A stretch of DNA of 12,867 nt from DATBDM01 sp036269915 (GTDB taxonomy: Bacteria > Actinomycetota > Thermoleophilia > Solirubrobacterales > Solirubrobacteraceae), in assembly GCA_036269915.1 (NCBI GenBank), contig DATBDM010000124.1, positions 1 to 12,867 of the forward strand. Direction: 5' to 3'. The position numbers and the translations under genes were made by a program. Under the pieces are notes generated by a model. That model searched no databases. It was not told the origin of the DNA and worked only from the letters and a program-made list of their open reading frames with translations. Of this stretch, positions 6,920 to 12,867 are shown one piece after another (the stretch's first letter is position 1; the number at the start of each line of letters is the position of its first letter).

Positions 6920-7564
6920 GTGCTCCGCATCGACGAGACGTCCAAGACGCTGGTGGCGCCGCAGGCCGGAGGCCTGGTCGCCGAGGCCGCGCCCGACCGC
7001 GACGAGCTGCTCGCGCTGGTCGGCTCATCCTTCGAGGCGTTCGCCGCCGAGCTGGGCATGCCGCACGCCAAGCTCGTGGCGCACGAGCCCGTCCCGGGTG
7101 CCGACCTGGTGGCCTTCGACGAGTCCGACGGCCGCGCCGTCGTGCTCCACGTCACCGGCGACACGGTCGAGTGGCAGCTCGCCCGCGCGCTCGGCGCCGC
7201 CGCCGAGGTCGCGAGCTGGGACGCCGCCCGCCTGGCCGAGGTGTCCGAGGCGCTTCAGGCCGTCGTCCCCGGCGACTCGCCGCGACTCGTCGTGCTCGCC
7301 GGCGGCTACGACCCGCGCGCTCTGGCGACCGTCAAGTGGCTGAGCCGCCATCACGGCATCGAGATCTCCGCCTTCTCCGTCTCGGTCCTGCGCTTCGGCG
7401 CCGAGCGCCTGCTCAGCGTCGCCCGCGAGCCGCGCGAGCACGCGACCGACCCGGCCTCTGAGATCCAGTGGATGCTGACCGGCGGCAGCGCGCCCGAGGG
7501 CGCCCCGGCCGAGGGCCAGCCCGCCGGCGCCAGCACGCCGCCCCCGGGCGTCCCCGCCTTCTAG
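6920..7564 (+). CDS. Hypothetical protein resembling an inactivated PD-(D/E)XK nuclease
   Basis: A 214-residue cytoplasmic protein with no membrane segment or signal. The middle, ADLVAFDESDGRAVVLHVTG (61-80) followed by EWQLARALGAAAEVASWD (84-101), has the spacing of the DUF91/NucS-like PD-(D/E)XK core, in which an Asp-containing strand is followed by an E-x-K strand and then a helix carrying a Gln and a Tyr/Ala-Ser-Trp segment. Asp62 and Gln86 are in place, but the E-x-K position reads His77-Val78-Thr79, so cleavage activity would be lost. PRLVVLAGGYDPRALATVKWL (121-141) then resembles the second half of such folds. The last ~27 residues are a Pro/Ala/Gly-rich tail. The fold assignment is my inference by eye and could be wrong; the gene itself is solid, with a strong SD and a strong hairpin after the stop. 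It may be co-transcribed with the MOSC-like gene 67 bp upstream. Function unknown. Confidence 0.72.
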   Translation: MLRIDETSKTLVAPQAGGLVAEAAPDRDELLALVGSSFEAFAAELGMPHAKLVAHEPVPGADLVAFDESDGRAVVLHVTGDTVEWQLARALGAAAEVASWDAARLAEVSEALQAVVPGDSPRLVVLAGGYDPRALATVKWLSRHHGIEISAFSVSVLRFGAERLLSVAREPREHATDPASEIQWMLTGGSAPEGAPAEGQPAGASTPPPGVPAF

Positions 7565-7581
7565 AAGATCTGACCGTCCGT

Positions 7582-7636
7582 CAGGCAGCACGACGAACGC
7601 CCGGGCTCGCCCGGGCGTTCGTCGTTGTGCGGCCTG
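7582..7636. terminator. Bidirectional hairpin terminator between convergent genes
   Basis: A perfect 17-bp inverted repeat (7590-7606 against 7609-7625) with a 2-nt centre lies in the 74-bp gap between the two stops. Outer arms CAGGC (7582-7586) and GCCTG (7632-7636) can close it further. It is symmetrical, so it can stop transcription from either side. T-rich sequence after the stem is poor on both strands. A small CTGAC/GTCAG repeat (7570-7584) just before it competes with the outer arm. Confidence 0.85.
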
Positions 7637-7638
7637 AT

Positions 7639-9951
7639 CTAGGGAGCCGAGGGCCCGAGGACCCGTAGGCGCGCGACCTGCGGGTCGTGGTCGGACGCCT
7701 GGTCGGTGAACTCGGCGTTGACGTGCACCGAGTCGTACGCCGGCTTGCCCTGCATGAGCGGCTCGGAGACCAGGATCTGGTCCAGGACCTCCGAGTTGCC
7801 CTCGTACACGTACGAGTAGCGCTCGCTCAGCGCCAGCGTGTCCATCAGGTTCACCAGCTGGTCGCCCTTCAGGATGCTCAACGTCTCCGAGAAGTCGTAG
7901 TCGTTGAGATCGCCGAGCACGACGACGTTGGCCCGCGGGTTCGCGGTCTCGAGATCGGACACGAAGCCGTTGACGATCTCCGCCTGCCGGTGGCGCTGGT
8001 TCTCCGACGGGAACTCCGGCGGCTGGAAGCGGCCGAACAGCGGGTCGTCGCCGCCCTTCGAGTTGAAGTGGTTCGCGACGACGAACAGCGGCTTGTTGTG
8101 CCAGCGGAACTCGCCCGCCAGCGGCTTGCGGCTGCTCGCGAACGCCGGGTCGGTCGGGTCGATGCGGCCCGGGCTGGCCGACAGGTGGGCGTCCTTGGCG
8201 GTGCCGACGACGGTCGTGTCCGAGGTCGCCGTGCCGCCCGGGCGGTCGACGAACGAGAGCCCGCGGTCGGTGCGGTAGAGGAAGCCCTGGCGGATGTTGC
8301 CGCCGGGCTCGCCGCCGTCCGTGCCGTACTCGGGGTCGATCTCGCGGTACTCGTAGTCGGGGCCGCCCGCCGCCTTGATCGCGGCGATCAGCTCGTTCCA
8401 GGTGACCGCGGCGTCGGTGCTGGGGCTCGTGCCCGGGCCGTCGTCGTCCTGGATCTCCTCGACCGCGACGAGGTCGGGCGTCCGGAGGTTGTGCACGAGG
8501 ATGTTCGCCAGCCGGTCGAACTTGTCCGGCGGGTCGGTCGGGTCGAGGTTCTCGACGTTGAACGAGGCGATCGACAGCTGGTCGCCGCTCGCCGGATCGG
8601 TGACCTCGCGCTGCAGGCCGCCGTCCTCGTGCGCCGGGGTCGCCAGCGCGTGCAGCATGTAGTTGCCGAACGCGTAGTCGACCACCGCCCGCAGCGCGCC
8701 CGGGTAGGCGTCGCCGACGTTCGAGGCCGGCATGGGCGCCAGCGTGTCGTCGACGATCAGCCGCTCGGGGTTGAAATCGCCGGGCGTGGCGATGACGCCG
8801 CCGCGCGCGCTGCGCGGCGTGGCCAGCTCGCCACGGTCGCCGACCAGCGGCGTCTCGCCGAAGGAGTTGGTCGGGCCGACGGCGACCGCGTCGTTCAGTT
8901 GCACGAGCATGCCCTCGAGACTCTCGTCGAAGTCGATGCCGTCCTGGTCGGGATCGAGCGTCGGGTTGTCGTCGACGTCGCCCGTCGAGTCGTTGTCGAT
9001 GACCTGGGTCGGCGGCACCCGCCCGCCGGCGCCGATCACGGTCGGGTCGATGGTGCCGGCGCCCGCCGGGTCCGCGACCACGGTCGGATCGTCGATCTCG
9101 GTCGTCGAGAGGTTGGTGCTCGAGGCGCGGAACTCCGAGACGAGGCCGTCGACCTTGACCGGGCTGCCGACCGTGGCGACCGCGGGCAGCGGGGAGCGCG
9201 TGAAGACGAAGATGCCCTCCGAGGTGCGGACGTCGCCATCCGGGTTCGGGTCCTGCATCCAGAAGCCGTTGGACCCGCGCGCGGTCACGATGCCGGGGAC
9301 CTTGGCCACCCGGTCGCCGGCGTGTGGGGACTTGTGGCTCGTGCCCTGGATCTCGTGGATGCGCAGCTCCAGGCCCGGAGGGGGCGGGGGGCTCCCGCCG
9401 CCGGTGCCCTGCGGGTCGGGGTCGCCCGCGGCGAAGTCGAGGCGGTTCTGGTCGGTGTCGGGCCCGATCCGGGAATCCGAGGTGGTGTTGGTCAGCGTCG
9501 GCGCCGGCGCGGCGCCCTCGAACTCGGTGGCGGAGCCGTAGCCGACGAGGTCGCGCACGCCCGCCGGAGCGACCAGCCTGACCTTGCCGGACGTCCCGGA
9601 CATGGAGATCGTCCCTGTCGCGTCGGGCGTCGGCAGCGCCGTGCCCGGGTTGGCGCCCTTTGCCTCCTGAACGAGGTAGTACCCGCCGGCCGGGACCGTG
9701 CCCTTCAACGGCGTGGTGAACGAGAACGCGCCGGCGGCCGACCCGTACTGGACGCTCCAGCCGTCGACCGAGACGTCTTCACCGGTCGGATTGAAGAGCT
9801 CGATGAAGTCGTTGGTGTAGGTCGCGCCGGAGTTCCCGCCTCCGCCGTAGACCTCCGAGATGACGACGTCTGGCGACGCGGCGGATGCCGGCGCGGCAAG
9901 CGCCAGGGCGGCCGCCGCGGCCGCCATGAGTACCCCTGCTGAACGTTGCAT
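7639..9951 (-). CDS. Secreted extracellular nuclease: lamin-tail, OB-like and EEP domains
   Basis: A 770-residue exported nuclease of the ExeM/NucH type, expected to degrade extracellular DNA for nutrients or biofilm release. Residues 1-24 are a signal peptide ending in APASA. A lamin-tail domain follows (about 28-145: VVISEVYGGGG, FIELFNPTGEDVSVDGWSV), then a Gly/Pro linker (184-193), an OB-like nuclease-associated domain (about 197-305: IHEIQGTSHKSP, GIVTARGSNGFWMQDP) and an acidic Asp-rich spacer (about 318-346) that could bind calcium. The C-terminal endonuclease/exonuclease/phosphatase domain (459-765) keeps every expected residue: Asn465 (SFNVENL), Glu498-499 (VEEIQ), His628 (NHFNSKGG), Asp681 and Asn683 (GDLND), Asp724 (LDQI) and Asp754-His755 (SDHD). 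No LPXTG anchor or C-terminal TM segment is seen, so it is probably released. ATG at 9951 is preferred over TTG at 9960 because TAGGTT lies 7 nt upstream. Confidence 0.92.
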   Translation of the reverse strand: MQRSAGVLMAAAAAALALAAPASAASPDVVISEVYGGGGNSGATYTNDFIELFNPTGEDVSVDGWSVQYGSAAGAFSFTTPLKGTVPAGGYYLVQEAKGANPGTALPTPDATGTISMSGTSGKVRLVAPAGVRDLVGYGSATEFEGAAPAPTLTNTTSDSRIGPDTDQNRLDFAAGDPDPQGTGGGSPPPPPGLELRIHEIQGTSHKSPHAGDRVAKVPGIVTARGSNGFWMQDPNPDGDVRTSEGIFVFTRSPLPAVATVGSPVKVDGLVSEFRASSTNLSTTEIDDPTVVADPAGAGTIDPTVIGAGGRVPPTQVIDNDSTGDVDDNPTLDPDQDGIDFDESLEGMLVQLNDAVAVGPTNSFGETPLVGDRGELATPRSARGGVIATPGDFNPERLIVDDTLAPMPASNVGDAYPGALRAVVDYAFGNYMLHALATPAHEDGGLQREVTDPASGDQLSIASFNVENLDPTDPPDKFDRLANILVHNLRTPDLVAVEEIQDDDGPGTSPSTDAAVTWNELIAAIKAAGGPDYEYREIDPEYGTDGGEPGGNIRQGFLYRTDRGLSFVDRPGGTATSDTTVVGTAKDAHLSASPGRIDPTDPAFASSRKPLAGEFRWHNKPLFVVANHFNSKGGDDPLFGRFQPPEFPSENQRHRQAEIVNGFVSDLETANPRANVVVLGDLNDYDFSETLSILKGDQLVNLMDTLALSERYSYVYEGNSEVLDQILVSEPLMQGKPAYDSVHVNAEFTDQASDHDPQVARLRVLGPSAP

Positions 9952-9958
9952 GCGCCGC

Positions 9959-9964
9959 AACCTA
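9959..9964 (-). promoter_or_regulatory. Candidate -10 element (TAGGTT) of the secreted nuclease gene
   Basis: TAGGTT fits TANNNT and lies exactly 7 nt before the ATG at 9951 with no Shine-Dalgarno sequence, implying a leaderless transcript separate from the pnt operon that ends only 54 bp upstream. The 11 bases starting here (TAGGTTGCGGC) differ by one from those before pntAa. No -35 element is obvious. Confidence 0.45.
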
Positions 9965-10005
9965 GTGCGACGGGCGCCGGGCGGCGTTGCCGAGGCGTGA
10001 CGATG

Positions 10006-11379
10006 TCAGAGTGCCTGCACCTCGGCGAGCACCTCGCCGACCGATCCCTTCGCGTCGCCGAAGAGCATCGCGGTCTTCGGCTCGTAGAACAGCGGGTTGT
10101 CGATGCCGGCGAAGCCGCTGTTCATCGAACGCTTGAGCACGATCACCGAGCCCGCCTTGTCGACGTCGAGGATCGGCATCCCGTAGATCGGCGAGTCGGC
10201 GACGGTGCGCGCCGCCGGGTTCGTCACGTCGTTGGCGCCGATGACCAGCGCGACGTCCGTGCGCGCGAACTCCGGGTTGATGTCGTCCATCTCCTTGAGC
10301 TTCTCGTAGGGGACGTCGGCCTCGGCGAGCAGCACGTTCATGTGCCCCGGCATGCGGCCCGCGACCGGGTGGATCCCGTAGAGCACCTCCACGCCGCGCT
10401 TCTCGAGCTCTGTGGCGAGGTCGGCGACCGCGCGCTGCGCCTGGGCGACGGCCATGCCGTAGCCCGGCACGACGACCACCAGCCGCGCGTAGGAGAGCTG
10501 GATGGCGACGTCCGCGGCGCTCGTCGAGCGCACGGTGCCGCCGGTCTCGCCCCCGCCGGGCAGCGCCGGGCCGCCGGCGCCGAGCCCGCCGAAGAAGACG
10601 TTGCCGATCGACCGGTTCATCGCCTCGGCCATCTGCTTGGTCAGGATCGAGCCCGAGGCGCCGACCAGCATGCCCGCGACGATCAGCGCCGTGTTGTCGA
10701 GCGCGACGCCGGCCGCGGCCGCGCTCAGGCCCGTGAACGCGTTCAGGGTGGAGATCACGACCGGCATGTCCGCGCCGCCGATCGGCAGGACCGCCAGCAG
10801 GCCGAGGGCGCCCGCCGAGACGAGGATCAGCCAGAACAGCAGCTGCGAGTCCGAGCCGGCGGCGATGATCACCGCAAGCACGACCGCGACGCCGAGCAGC
10901 ACGCCGTTGACCACCTTGGGGATCGCAAAGCGGCCCTTGAGCCGCTCCTCGAGCTTCAGGAAGGCGACGATCGAGCCCCAGAAGGAGATCGAGCCGATGA
11001 TCGCCGCGAAGAGGATCGGGATCAGCGACTGCAGCTCGAGGTCGCCGCCCGTCACGCGGAACTCGACGATCGAGATCAGCGCCACCGCGCCGCCGCCGAC
11101 GCCGTTGAACAGCGCCACCATCTGCGGCATCTGGGTCATCTTCACGCCGCGCGCCGCGGGGATGCCCACCGCCGTGCCGATCGCGACGCCGACGACGATC
11201 AGGATCCAGTCGCCGACGCCGCGGGTGATCAGCGTCGCGACGACGGCGACGCCCATGCCGACCGCCGCGATCTGGTTGCCGCGCACCGCCGTCCGCGGCC
11301 CGCGCAGCATGTGCAGGCCCGCGATGAACAGCGAGAACGCGACGATGTAGAGCAGCTGGACGACGTCGTGTCGGCTCAT
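10006..11379 (-). CDS. pntB: NAD(P) transhydrogenase subunit beta
   Basis: PntB holds most of the proton channel (domain II) and the NADP(H)-binding domain III of the transhydrogenase, which uses the proton gradient to drive hydride transfer from NADH to NADP+. The 457-residue length is typical. About eight or nine hydrophobic helices fill residues 1-260; a Gly/Pro-rich hinge (265-285) leads to domain III with GYGMAVAQAQ (306-315), GIHPVAGRMPGHMNVLLAEA (335-354), VIGANDVTNP (379-388), GMPILDVDKA (400-409), LKRSMNSGFAG (415-425) and NPLFY (428-432). In the helix where E. coli PntB has the proton-channel residue His91, this protein has Asn92 (MVALFNGV). The ATG overlaps the pntAb stop as ATGA, with GAGG a few bases upstream, so translation is coupled. 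It is the last gene of the operon; the secreted nuclease starts 54 bp later. Confidence 0.97.
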   Translation of the reverse strand: MSRHDVVQLLYIVAFSLFIAGLHMLRGPRTAVRGNQIAAVGMGVAVVATLITRGVGDWILIVVGVAIGTAVGIPAARGVKMTQMPQMVALFNGVGGGAVALISIVEFRVTGGDLELQSLIPILFAAIIGSISFWGSIVAFLKLEERLKGRFAIPKVVNGVLLGVAVVLAVIIAAGSDSQLLFWLILVSAGALGLLAVLPIGGADMPVVISTLNAFTGLSAAAAGVALDNTALIVAGMLVGASGSILTKQMAEAMNRSIGNVFFGGLGAGGPALPGGGETGGTVRSTSAADVAIQLSYARLVVVVPGYGMAVAQAQRAVADLATELEKRGVEVLYGIHPVAGRMPGHMNVLLAEADVPYEKLKEMDDINPEFARTDVALVIGANDVTNPAARTVADSPIYGMPILDVDKAGSVIVLKRSMNSGFAGIDNPLFYEPKTAMLFGDAKGSVGEVLAEVQAL

Positions 11380-11717
11380 CCTGCCTCGCTCCGCTCGTCA
11401 CCGGCTTCGCCTCGCGCCCCGGGCTCGAGCTCCGGGTCGGGCTTGCGGCCCTTGAACATGCCGAGCATGCGGTCGGTGACGAGGAAGCCGCCGACGACGT
11501 TGATCGTGCCGAAGGCGATCGCGATCACCAGCAGCAGGTCGTTGAGGAAGCCGTGCGCGGGGCCGATCAGCAGCAGGCCGCCGAGCACGACGATGCCGTG
11601 GATGGCGTTGGTGCCCGACATCAGTGGCGTGTGCAGCGTGTTCGGCACCTTGGAGATCACCTCGAAGCCGACGAACGCCGCCAGCACGAGGATCGCGATC
11701 TCGGTCAACAGATCCAT
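11376..11717 (-). CDS. pntAb: NAD(P) transhydrogenase subunit alpha part 2 (membrane subunit)
   Basis: This 113-residue protein is the small membrane subunit of three-subunit transhydrogenases, equivalent to the C-terminal membrane part of E. coli PntA. Three hydrophobic helices are visible (about 4-22, 39-58 and 60-78), with the conserved segment VPNTLHTPLMSGTNAIHGI (24-42) between and into them. His40 in TNAIHGI lies where E. coli PntA has Ser (TNAISGI) and corresponds to the histidine implicated in proton translocation in the Thermus enzyme. The last ~22 residues are a charged Glu/Gly/Arg tail after GRKPDPELEP, part of which overlaps the pntB start. The ATG directly abuts the pntAa stop (TAGATG), with GAGG 5 nt upstream as the ribosome binding site. 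Confidence 0.96.
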   Translation of the reverse strand: MDLLTEIAILVLAAFVGFEVISKVPNTLHTPLMSGTNAIHGIVVLGGLLLIGPAHGFLNDLLLVIAIAFGTINVVGGFLVTDRMLGMFKGRKPDPELEPGARGEAGDERSEAG

Positions 11718-12845
11718 CTACGCCTCAACTCCCGCGGCCTTCTTGGCCCCCTCGTGGACGATCGCGCCGCCGCGCGTCACGCAGGCGCCCGCGATCACCT
11801 CGTCGTCGAAGTCGAGCGCGAGCGCGCTCTCCTCCCCGGTCATCAGCTCCACCAGCGAGAGCACGTTGCGCGCGTACAGCTGCGACGCGTGCTCGGCCAT
11901 CGCGGACGGCACGTCGAGCGGCGCCGCGATGATCACGCCGCCGTCGGTGGTGTAGGTCTCCCCCGGCCGCGAGAGCTCGCAGTTGCCGCCCGCCTCGCCC
12001 GCCAGGTCGACGATCACGCTGCCCGGCTTCATCCCCGCCACCGCCTCGGCGGAGACGAGCTTGGGCGCCGGGCGCCCGGGCACGAGCGCGGTCGTGACGA
12101 TCACGTCGGACTTGCCCATCTGCACCGTCAGCGCCTTGCGCTGGACCTCCTGCTCCTCCGACGTGAGCTCGCGGGCGTAGCCGCCGGCGGCCTCGGCGTC
12201 CCCGAGACCCTCGACCTCGAAGAACTTCGCGCCCAGTGACTGGATCTGCTCCTTGACCGCCGAGCGGATGTCGAAGGCGGTGACGACGGCGCCGAGCCGG
12301 CGCGCGGTGGCGATCGCCTGCAGGCCGGCGACGCCCGCGCCGAGCACGAGCACCTGAGCGGGCGGGATCGTGCCCGCGGCGGTCATCAGCATCGGGAAGA
12401 AGCGGCCGCTCTCCTCGGCGGCGATCAGCACCGCGCGATAGCCGGCGACCGTCGCCTGGCTGGAGAGCGCGTCCATCGATTGCGCGCGCGAGATGCGCGG
12501 GATCGCCTCCATCGCGAAGGCGGTCGCGCCCGTGCGGGCGATCGCGGCGATGCCGGGGCCGTTGGTGAGCGGGGCGAGGAAGCCGATCAGGACGGAGTCA
12601 GGGCCGAGCTTGCCGGTCTCGGCCTCCGACGGCGCTGCGACCTTGGCGACGACGTCGGCGCCCCAGGGGTCGCCGAGCTCGGCGCCCGCGTCCGTGTAGT
12701 GATCATCCGGCGCGCCGGCCGCGATGCCCGCTCCGGGCTCGATGACGACCGTGTGGCCGGCCTTGGCGAGCCGGCGCACGACGTCGGGGACGACCCCGAC
12801 CCGGCGCTCGCCGTCCGCCGTCTCCTTGGGAACACCGATTCGCAT
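11718..12845 (-). CDS. pntAa: NAD(P) transhydrogenase subunit alpha part 1 (NAD(H)-binding)
   Basis: This 375-residue peripheral subunit is domain I of the transhydrogenase. It binds NAD(H) and delivers hydride to NADP+ held by PntB. It starts with the family's MRIGVPKET (1-9). The RQD loop that shapes the hydride-transfer site is intact: Arg117, Gln122 and Asp125 within IPRISRAQSMDALSSQ. ATVAGYRAVL (131-140) and the dinucleotide-binding fold LVLGAGVAG (166-174) with FDIR (191-194) at the end of the second strand follow. Length and lack of membrane helices match the separate alpha-1 subunit of Thermus- and Rhodospirillum-type enzymes; alanine dehydrogenase is a relative but lacks this operon context. 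It is the first gene of the pnt operon. The ATG at 12845 has no Shine-Dalgarno site; TAGGTT lies 9 nt upstream, so the leader is very short. Confidence 0.97.
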   Translation of the reverse strand: MRIGVPKETADGERRVGVVPDVVRRLAKAGHTVVIEPGAGIAAGAPDDHYTDAGAELGDPWGADVVAKVAAPSEAETGKLGPDSVLIGFLAPLTNGPGIAAIARTGATAFAMEAIPRISRAQSMDALSSQATVAGYRAVLIAAEESGRFFPMLMTAAGTIPPAQVLVLGAGVAGLQAIATARRLGAVVTAFDIRSAVKEQIQSLGAKFFEVEGLGDAEAAGGYARELTSEEQEVQRKALTVQMGKSDVIVTTALVPGRPAPKLVSAEAVAGMKPGSVIVDLAGEAGGNCELSRPGETYTTDGGVIIAAPLDVPSAMAEHASQLYARNVLSLVELMTGEESALALDFDDEVIAGACVTRGGAIVHEGAKKAAGVEA

Positions 12846-12854
12846 GGATGCGGC

Positions 12855-12860
12855 AACCTA
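12855..12860 (-). promoter_or_regulatory. Candidate -10 element (TAGGTT) of the pnt operon
   Basis: TAGGTT fits TANNNT and lies 9 nt before the pntAa ATG, giving a leader of about two or three bases and no Shine-Dalgarno site. Overlapping TATAGG is a second possible register. The -35 region falls outside the window, so this rests on the hexamer and spacing alone. Confidence 0.45.
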
Positions 12861-12867
12861 TACGAAC

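Noticed and set aside
6265..7164. Extension of the nitroreductase frame upstream to 7164
   Set aside because: It would overlap two plus-strand genes with good family features or a strong ribosome binding site, and the added 300 residues have shadow composition.
7687..9942. A 751-codon plus-strand frame opposite the secreted nuclease
   Set aside because: The Val/Arg/Asp-rich product has no domain, while the opposite strand encodes a full nuclease with signal peptide and intact catalytic residues.
9958..9960. TTG at 9960 as the start of the secreted nuclease
   Set aside because: It overlaps the TAGGTT hexamer and adds only three residues before a normal signal peptide that begins at the ATG at 9951.
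9946..11955. A 669-codon plus-strand frame opposite pntB and pntAb
   Set aside because: It is a His/Arg/Asp-rich mirror of membrane-protein codons. The pnt genes on the other strand are unmistakable.
1..12867. Search for CRISPR arrays, tRNAs, insertion sequences, phage or defence genes
   Set aside because: I saw no regularly spaced direct repeats, no tRNA-like cloverleaf, no transposase or integrase motifs, no terminal inverted repeats and no defence-type gene cluster. The window looks like stable core chromosome.

Overview
The window is chromosomal DNA of a very GC-rich bacterium with almost no non-coding space: 11 protein genes, no gap longer than about 105 bp, no RNA genes, no CRISPR array and no mobile element that I can see. 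High GC, GTG starts, a three-subunit transhydrogenase of the Thermus/actinobacterial type, a secreted lamin-tail nuclease and a secreted Ig-like protein together suggest an actinobacterium, perhaps Thermoleophilia/Solirubrobacterales. That placement is an inference from style, not from a marker gene. Base composition looks even throughout, and nothing points to recent transfer.

Layout from left to right. (1) 1-1726, minus: the N-terminal 575 residues of a secreted repeat protein with a C-terminal Ig-like region, running off the left edge. (2) 1810-3273, minus: a 14-TM DHA2/EmrB-type drug exporter, divergent from a TetR-family repressor (3377-4039, plus); the 103-bp gap between them should hold the operator. 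(3) 4103-6264, minus: a two-gene operon, a YdjA-like nitroreductase followed by the FAD glycerol-3-phosphate dehydrogenase GlpD, overlapping by 4 nt. (4) 6304-7564, plus: a small MOSC-like protein and a protein resembling an inactivated PD-(D/E)XK nuclease, ended by a strong hairpin that also serves the convergent gene. (5) 7639-9951, minus: a secreted extracellular nuclease (signal peptide, lamin-tail domain, OB-like middle, EEP catalytic domain). (6) 10006-12845, minus: the operon pntAa-pntAb-pntB for the proton-translocating NAD(P) transhydrogenase, tightly coupled (TAG directly abutting ATG, then an ATGA overlap).

Together the genes cover redox housekeeping (transhydrogenase, respiratory glycerol-3-phosphate oxidation, flavin nitroreductase), drug efflux with its own repressor, and two exported proteins. 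The most informative signal beyond the genes is in the starts: several first genes of transcription units lack a Shine-Dalgarno sequence and instead carry a TANNNT -10-like hexamer 7 to 10 nt before the start codon, the mark of leaderless transcripts. Downstream cistrons rely on Shine-Dalgarno sites or start/stop overlap. I see no novel defence or mobile system here; the window is mostly ordinary, and the findings below are modest.
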